DNA of 21,850 nt from a virus. Positions 19,238 to 21,850 of this stretch are shown in pieces. Both the position numbers and the translations under genes were made by a program. Positions within the stretch are counted from its first letter, which is position 1, and every line of letters starts with the position of its first letter. The stretch spans positions 1 to 21,850 of IMG/VR virus record IMGVR_UViG_3300029813_000040. One strand, 5' to 3'. Under the pieces are notes generated by a model. That model saw only the letters and a list, made by a program, of their open reading frames with translations. It did no database searches and had not been told where the DNA came from.

Positions 19238-19544
19238 ACAGTTTGCCGGTTCTGCAAAAACCGGCCGCAATAATAAGATTGATAACTTAATAAAGGAGCG
19301 TAAAGCAGAAAGGAAGCAGCATAACTTGGACGGCTCAAAATCGCTGTGTTATTAGCCAGCAATACTGTTAAGGCATAATACGCTCCGTTGGCCTGCCGGT
19401 TAGCGTATAGGCTGGCAGGCCAGCACTTTAAAAACAGAGGAAGGCTGGCAGTGGCTTCTCTGGGCTGAAGAACCTCTTGCAGGGTACGGACGGACTTATA
19501 GGACGTGGAAAACCTTGCCTGCCAGCAGCTTTTGAAAACTTAAT
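19238..19544 (+). other. Structured non-coding stretch, possible RNA
   Basis: No convincing gene is seen in these 307 bases. Inverted repeats include GCCGGTT with AACCGGC (19245-19251 and 19259-19265), GGAGCGTA with TACGCTCC (19295-19302 and 19379-19386), and TGGCCTGCC with GGCAGGCCA (19389-19397 and 19414-19422). CTGGCAG and CTGCCAG words recur in the last part. The sequence AAAGGAGCGTAAA at 19292-19304 repeats the one at 19068-19080. It could be a structured RNA or long leader; no known RNA family is recognised and there is no tRNA. Confidence 0.45.
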
Positions 19545-19676
19545 ATGGCCGAGTGGCTTATGCCAAACAAAAACGAGCGACTAATGGTATGGCTCACCCG
19601 TGGCGCAGAACCAAGAGCAGGTTACGAAAGACCTGCCTCGGCCAGCAATTATAAAATAGAAAGGGTAAGAAAATGA
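19545..19676 (+). CDS. Small hypothetical protein, 43 aa
   Basis: ATG 19545 opens MAEWLMPNKNERLMVWLTRG, followed by AEPRAGYERPASASNYKIER and VRK. It has no clear ribosome-binding site (only A/T-rich bases), but its TGA overlaps the ATG of the next gene (ATGA), which suggests translational coupling. It is basic with no Cys. No family is recognised. The GC-richer segment just upstream gives the region a composition different from the following genes. Confidence 0.45.
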   Translation: MAEWLMPNKNERLMVWLTRGAEPRAGYERPASASNYKIERVRK

Positions 19677-19891
19677 ATAACGAATTAGGATTGCTTGAAA
19701 AAGTGCGAAAAGCCGCCACAAAATGGCCGAGATGTTGTGATTTATGGCAAGATAGTTTGGGTGGTATGCACTGCACTGCCTGTAGTCAAAAGACATTTGC
19801 AATGATGAGAGAAATACAACAATTGCTCGGCGTTAAAAAAGATTGCAATCCAATCAAAAAGACAAAATCTGTTTTAACGGATTGCCATTAA
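19673..19891 (+). CDS. Small Cys-rich hypothetical protein, 72 aa
   Basis: The product starts MNNELGLLEKVRKAATKWPR and has CC at 21-22 and C-x2-C (CTAC) at 34-37, which together could bind zinc, and two further Cys near the end. It is basic. ATG 19673 overlaps the preceding stop and follows AAGGG (AAAGGGTAAGAAAATG). No known family is seen; a zinc-binding regulator or nucleic-acid-binding protein is possible. It lies 39 bases before the lipoprotein gene. Confidence 0.62.
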   Translation: MNNELGLLEKVRKAATKWPRCCDLWQDSLGGMHCTACSQKTFAMMREIQQLLGVKKDCNPIKKTKSVLTDCH

Positions 19892-19930
19892 CGCAGGATG
19901 CCAAAACTAATATGAAGAAGGAAAGAGAAA

Positions 19931-20089
19931 ATGAAAGCAAGAGCAATTGAGGTAGCCCTGATTTTGGGTGTCATCTGGCTATGCCTGATACTGTCAAGTT
20001 GTGGCAATGCAGCCGCCGGCTTTGGCGGGCTTGTCAAGGGCGTAGGCACAGACATTCAGCTTGCAGCCGAGAATAACACCGTTGAGTAA
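19931..20089 (+). CDS. Entericidin-like small lipoprotein, 52 aa
   Basis: ATG 19931 follows AAGGAAAGAG. The N-terminus MKARAIEVALILGVIWLCLI is a signal peptide of lipoprotein type, with the lipobox LSSC (Cys24), so the mature peptide of about 29 residues (CGNAAAGFGGLVKGVGTDIQ, then LAAENNTVE) would be lipid-anchored. The mature sequence follows the entericidin pattern CNTxxGxGxDxxxxGxxIxxAA: compare GNAAAGFGGLVKGVGTDIQL. Entericidins are small outer-membrane lipoproteins of bacteria, one form (EcnB) being toxic and the other an antidote. No antidote partner is visible next to it. A phage copy may alter the host envelope or exclude other phages; this is inference. Confidence 0.8.
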   Translation: MKARAIEVALILGVIWLCLILSSCGNAAAGFGGLVKGVGTDIQLAAENNTVE

Positions 20090-20099
20090 AGCACTAACC

Positions 20100-20125
20100 G
20101 GAGGCCAGCTTGCGGGTTGGCCTCC
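20100..20125 (+). other. Strong intergenic hairpin without T run
   Basis: GGAGGCCAGC pairs with GTTGGCCTCC (10-bp stem including one G-T pair, 6-base loop), 11 bases after the lipoprotein stop. It is followed by AAGATTAAAAAGG, so it is not a typical terminator. It may protect the lipoprotein mRNA end or lower expression downstream. Confidence 0.65.
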
Positions 20126-20146
20126 AAGATTAAAAAGGAGTAAATT

Positions 20147-20344
20147 ATGAAATATACAGATTTAACATTACATCAACGAATATCTCTAAAAGGATTGTTT
20201 GAAACAGACGAGAAGTTAGTTTGCTATCGTGCGATAGTAATTCTTTGGGATTTCGTCAAGGCGGTAGAATACTTTTTGAACGATGACATTTCAATTTTAC
20301 GGATACAGGCTTCGCCACCAGTTTTTGGAGGGAGAAAATTATGA
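20147..20344 (+). CDS. Small hypothetical protein, 65 aa
   Basis: ATG 20147 follows AAAAAGGAG, a strong site. The product starts MKYTDLTLHQRISLKGLFET and looks helical with Cys and Trp in the middle (CYRAIVILWDFVKAVEYFLN), partly hydrophobic but without a clear membrane segment. Its stop overlaps the next ATG (ATGA), so it is coupled to the membrane-anchored gene, suggesting that they act together. No family is recognised. Confidence 0.62.
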   Translation: MKYTDLTLHQRISLKGLFETDEKLVCYRAIVILWDFVKAVEYFLNDDISILRIQASPPVFGGRKL

Positions 20345-20625
20345 AAGGAAAAACAGAAGCACTTCTGATAATAGCAACTATTGGCCTTGTAATCATTTTG
20401 GCAATCGGTATAGGTAGCGGTCTCAACCAAATAGACAAAAAAACACAAGCACTTTATCGCCAAGCCTCCAAACAGCCTTCTGCTATCCCAACCATTCAAG
20501 AGCTACAGATAATGGTTGGTGCAGAGCCAGATAGTATTGTTGGACCAAATACTATAAGATTGTGGAATAAAGCAATTTGTGAGCAAGAAGCAGCAAAATG
20601 GGACTTTATGTATGAAGGAGAATAA
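20341..20625 (+). CDS. Membrane-anchored protein with peptidoglycan-binding-like motif
   Basis: A 94-aa protein starting MKGKTEALLIIATIGLVIIL: a single membrane helix at about residues 6-27, then a linker and TIQELQIMVGAEPDSIVGPN followed by TIRLWNKAI (51-79). This matches the peptidoglycan-binding motif (VxxLQxxLGxxPDGIVGPxTxxxLxxA) of PG_binding_1 domains, although Gly is replaced by Ser in the DGIVG part and only about half the domain is present. The protein would sit in the inner membrane with the motif in the periplasm. ATG 20341 overlaps the preceding gene; GGAGGG lies eight bases before. It is not an endolysin, since no catalytic domain is present. Confidence 0.72.
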   Translation: MKGKTEALLIIATIGLVIILAIGIGSGLNQIDKKTQALYRQASKQPSAIPTIQELQIMVGAEPDSIVGPNTIRLWNKAICEQEAAKWDFMYEGE

Positions 20626-20627
20626 AA

Positions 20628-21110
20628 ATGGAAATAAAAGAACTTAATCTTGAAGAGATTTCACTGGAAACCCTAACTGAGTTATGGAAAAAGGCCAATG
20701 AAAAACCTAAACCACCTGAGCCAAGGCACGGAGACTTTGGCTTTGATGAATATAACAATAGCTGTGCAACTATTTTTGTAGGAAACAAAGGGCTGAAAGA
20801 TGTTAGTACAGCAGAGCTCTTAAACTACTCGCTATCCTTTCACGTCAAAGACATAGTCTTCAATGCCTTTGATGACCTCAAGGCAATCCAAGAGGCAATG
20901 AAAGCAGAAGATGTAGAAACCTTTGGGTTTGCACCCGATGCTAATAACATTATAGAAGTTTGTACAGAGCTCTTTGATGCTTCCAATCACATAATTATGT
21001 CAACAATGAAGTCAAATTGCAATAAAGCACTCTTAACCCTCCCTGAGCTCAAACAATTTATCATAAAACTTCGTGCTCTGGTAGCAGTTTTAGAGCAGAA
21101 GGAGAAATAA
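20628..21110 (+). CDS. Hypothetical protein, 160 aa
   Basis: An acidic, mostly helical protein starting MEIKELNLEEISLETLTELW, with a Pro-rich acidic link (KPKPPEPRHGDFGFDEY) and single Cys residues (NNSCATIF, EVCTEL, SNCNKA). No domain is recognised. ATG 20628 comes just after the previous stop and follows AAGGAG (AAGGAGAATAAAAATG). The next gene starts two bases after its stop. The position in the early operon, before a RecB-like nuclease, would suit a host-takeover or replication accessory role, but nothing in the sequence says so. Confidence 0.65.
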   Translation: MEIKELNLEEISLETLTELWKKANEKPKPPEPRHGDFGFDEYNNSCATIFVGNKGLKDVSTAELLNYSLSFHVKDIVFNAFDDLKAIQEAMKAEDVETFGFAPDANNIIEVCTELFDASNHIIMSTMKSNCNKALLTLPELKQFIIKLRALVAVLEQKEK

Positions 21111-21111
21111 A

Positions 21112-21432
21112 ATGAATAAAGAAAAAGAACAATGCGAAGGCTGTTTGACCTATACAGCCAAGCCCCTTACATTGCTGTGCGAAACATGTGCCGATAAGGC
21201 TGCAAGCTACGACTTAACAGCTTATGAACTAAAGCAGTTATCAGTTGCAGTGAGTAAATCATTGCAATTGTTAAATAGCTTAAAAAATTGTAGTATGGAT
21301 GAGCTTCCTCGAATTATCGGTGAAATATACGGCACGCTCAGTACTGCCTTATACTATACAACAGAAAAAGGGAACCCCTATATAAAAAAGGAGAAAAATG
21401 AAAACAAGGGCTCACATAATTTACAGGTCTAA
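21112..21432 (+). CDS. Hypothetical protein with N-terminal zinc ribbon, 106 aa
   Basis: The product starts MNKEKEQCEGCLTYTAKPLT and has Cys8-x2-Cys11 and Cys23-x2-Cys26 (LLCETCADK), a likely zinc ribbon, then a helical region (LKQLSVAVSKSLQLLNSLKN). The C-terminal 35 bases overlap the start of the nuclease gene. ATG 21112 follows AAGGAGA at seven bases. The ribbon plus helices could be a small DNA- or protein-binding accessory of the nuclease encoded next. Family unknown. Confidence 0.65.
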   Translation: MNKEKEQCEGCLTYTAKPLTLLCETCADKAASYDLTAYELKQLSVAVSKSLQLLNSLKNCSMDELPRIIGEIYGTLSTALYYTTEKGNPYIKKEKNENKGSHNLQV

Positions 21433-21850
21433 AGTACAGAAATATAAAAACGGCAAAGGCATAATCTTTCCCGGTACGACTACAATCACTGGCGGCCAAT
21501 GTGGCTGGGGCAAAAACTTTCTCGTCCAGTGGGCTAATAATCTTGGCCTCAAAGGAATAAGCTCGGACAAATACCGAGACGAAACTGCCGATATTGGTAC
21601 GCTGGGGCACGCATTTATAACAAATAGATTGCTCGAACAAAAAACTGATACAAGCGATTACAGCGAGAACCAGATTAGGGCAGCCAAAAACGTACTTAAA
21701 AGTTTTGAGAAGTGGAAAAAGAATTATACGATAATACCAATCCACGCTGACAATGAAATCAAACCTATCATAGAATGGCCTATGGTCAGTGAGCAATATG
21801 AATATGGGGGCACAATAGATATTTACGCTTATGTAAACGGCATAAGAGAG
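21398..21850 (+). CDS. PD-(D/E)XK nuclease (RecB/Cas4-like), C-terminus beyond the window
   Basis: The frame stays open to the right edge (151 codons). ATG 21398 follows AAAAGGAGA and overlaps the end of the preceding gene by 35 bases. The N-terminal TTTITGGQCGWGKNFLVQWA is the usual TxIl-type start of the phage members. IGTLGHAFITNRLLE carries the conserved His71 (motif GxxxH), and YEYGGTIDIYAYVNG has Asp141, corresponding to the xGxxD motif that precedes the ExK catalytic residues, expected just past the window. Such proteins are 5'-3' or 3'-5' exonucleases, often with recombination or replication functions. Position in the early operon fits phage recombination. Confidence 0.82.
   Translation, partial: MKTRAHIIYRSKVQKYKNGKGIIFPGTTTITGGQCGWGKNFLVQWANNLGLKGISSDKYRDETADIGTLGHAFITNRLLEQKTDTSDYSENQIRAAKNVLKSFEKWKKNYTIIPIHADNEIKPIIEWPMVSEQYEYGGTIDIYAYVNGIRE

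Noticed and set aside
19581-19802. 73-aa minus-strand frame in the rightward block
   Set aside because: It is antisense to two small genes joined by an ATGA overlap and has no recognised sequence.
20100-20125. Terminator after the lipoprotein gene
   Set aside because: The stem is strong but is followed by A-rich sequence and not by a T run, and the downstream genes have no separate promoter that I could see.
21338-21796. 152-aa minus-strand frame at the right end
   Set aside because: It is antisense to the RecB-like nuclease, has no ribosome-binding site, and the plus-strand frame shows nuclease motifs.

Overview
The window is part of a tailed-phage (podovirus-type) genome or prophage. It has two divergent gene blocks. 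Positions 1 to about 18776 are read entirely leftward (minus strand) and hold the DNA packaging, capsid, connector and tail genes. Positions 18966 to 21850 are read rightward and hold small early-type genes. No tRNA, rRNA, CRISPR array, integrase or host housekeeping gene was seen. The host cannot be named. A lipobox lipoprotein of entericidin type suggests a diderm (Gram-negative-type) bacterium.

Leftward block, in transcription order from the divergent region: a 70-aa sigma region-4-like helix-turn-helix protein, an unknown 84-aa protein, an open frame that looks frameshifted, a TerS-like fragment, the small terminase subunit, several small zinc-ribbon or coiled-coil proteins, a GIY-YIG nuclease-like protein, a tiny membrane peptide, and the large terminase (GpA-like with zinc ribbon). 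Next come four small genes, the portal (T7-type head-tail connector), small conserved phage proteins including a Bbp19-like one, the scaffolding protein, the major capsid protein of the Bordetella-phage BPP-1 type, and a capsid-associated protein followed by a strong terminator. The block ends with two paralogous putative virion proteins flanking a GT-A glycosyltransferase, a T7 gp11-like tail tubular protein A, a long tail-fibre-like protein, an isolated N-terminal domain of a large tail protein, further virion proteins, an inserted HNH endonuclease, and a structural protein that runs off the left edge and uses a TTG start.

Rightward block: a good sigma70-type promoter (18898-18926) drives two small genes. 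A 307-base stretch follows with several inverted repeats and no convincing gene. Then come two small proteins, an entericidin-like lipoprotein, two overlapping genes of which the second is a membrane-anchored protein with a peptidoglycan-binding-like motif, two unknown proteins, and a PD-(D/E)XK (RecB/Cas4-like) nuclease that runs off the right edge.

The most unusual pattern is at gene junctions. At several of them the last codons and stop codon of the upstream gene, or the ribosome-binding segment, occur in two or three degenerate copies (3185-3222, 4905-4948, 5558-5600, 5803-5832, 7259-7278 with 7353-7372, 9681-9801, 13576-14149). In at least two cases a small gene sits between the copies, as if small genes were added by a process that duplicates the junction. 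Other points of interest are the glycosyltransferase between paralogous virion genes, the envelope-directed early proteins, the orphan sigma-4-like gene at the head of the structural operon, and the tandem 24-base repeats ahead of the terminase genes.
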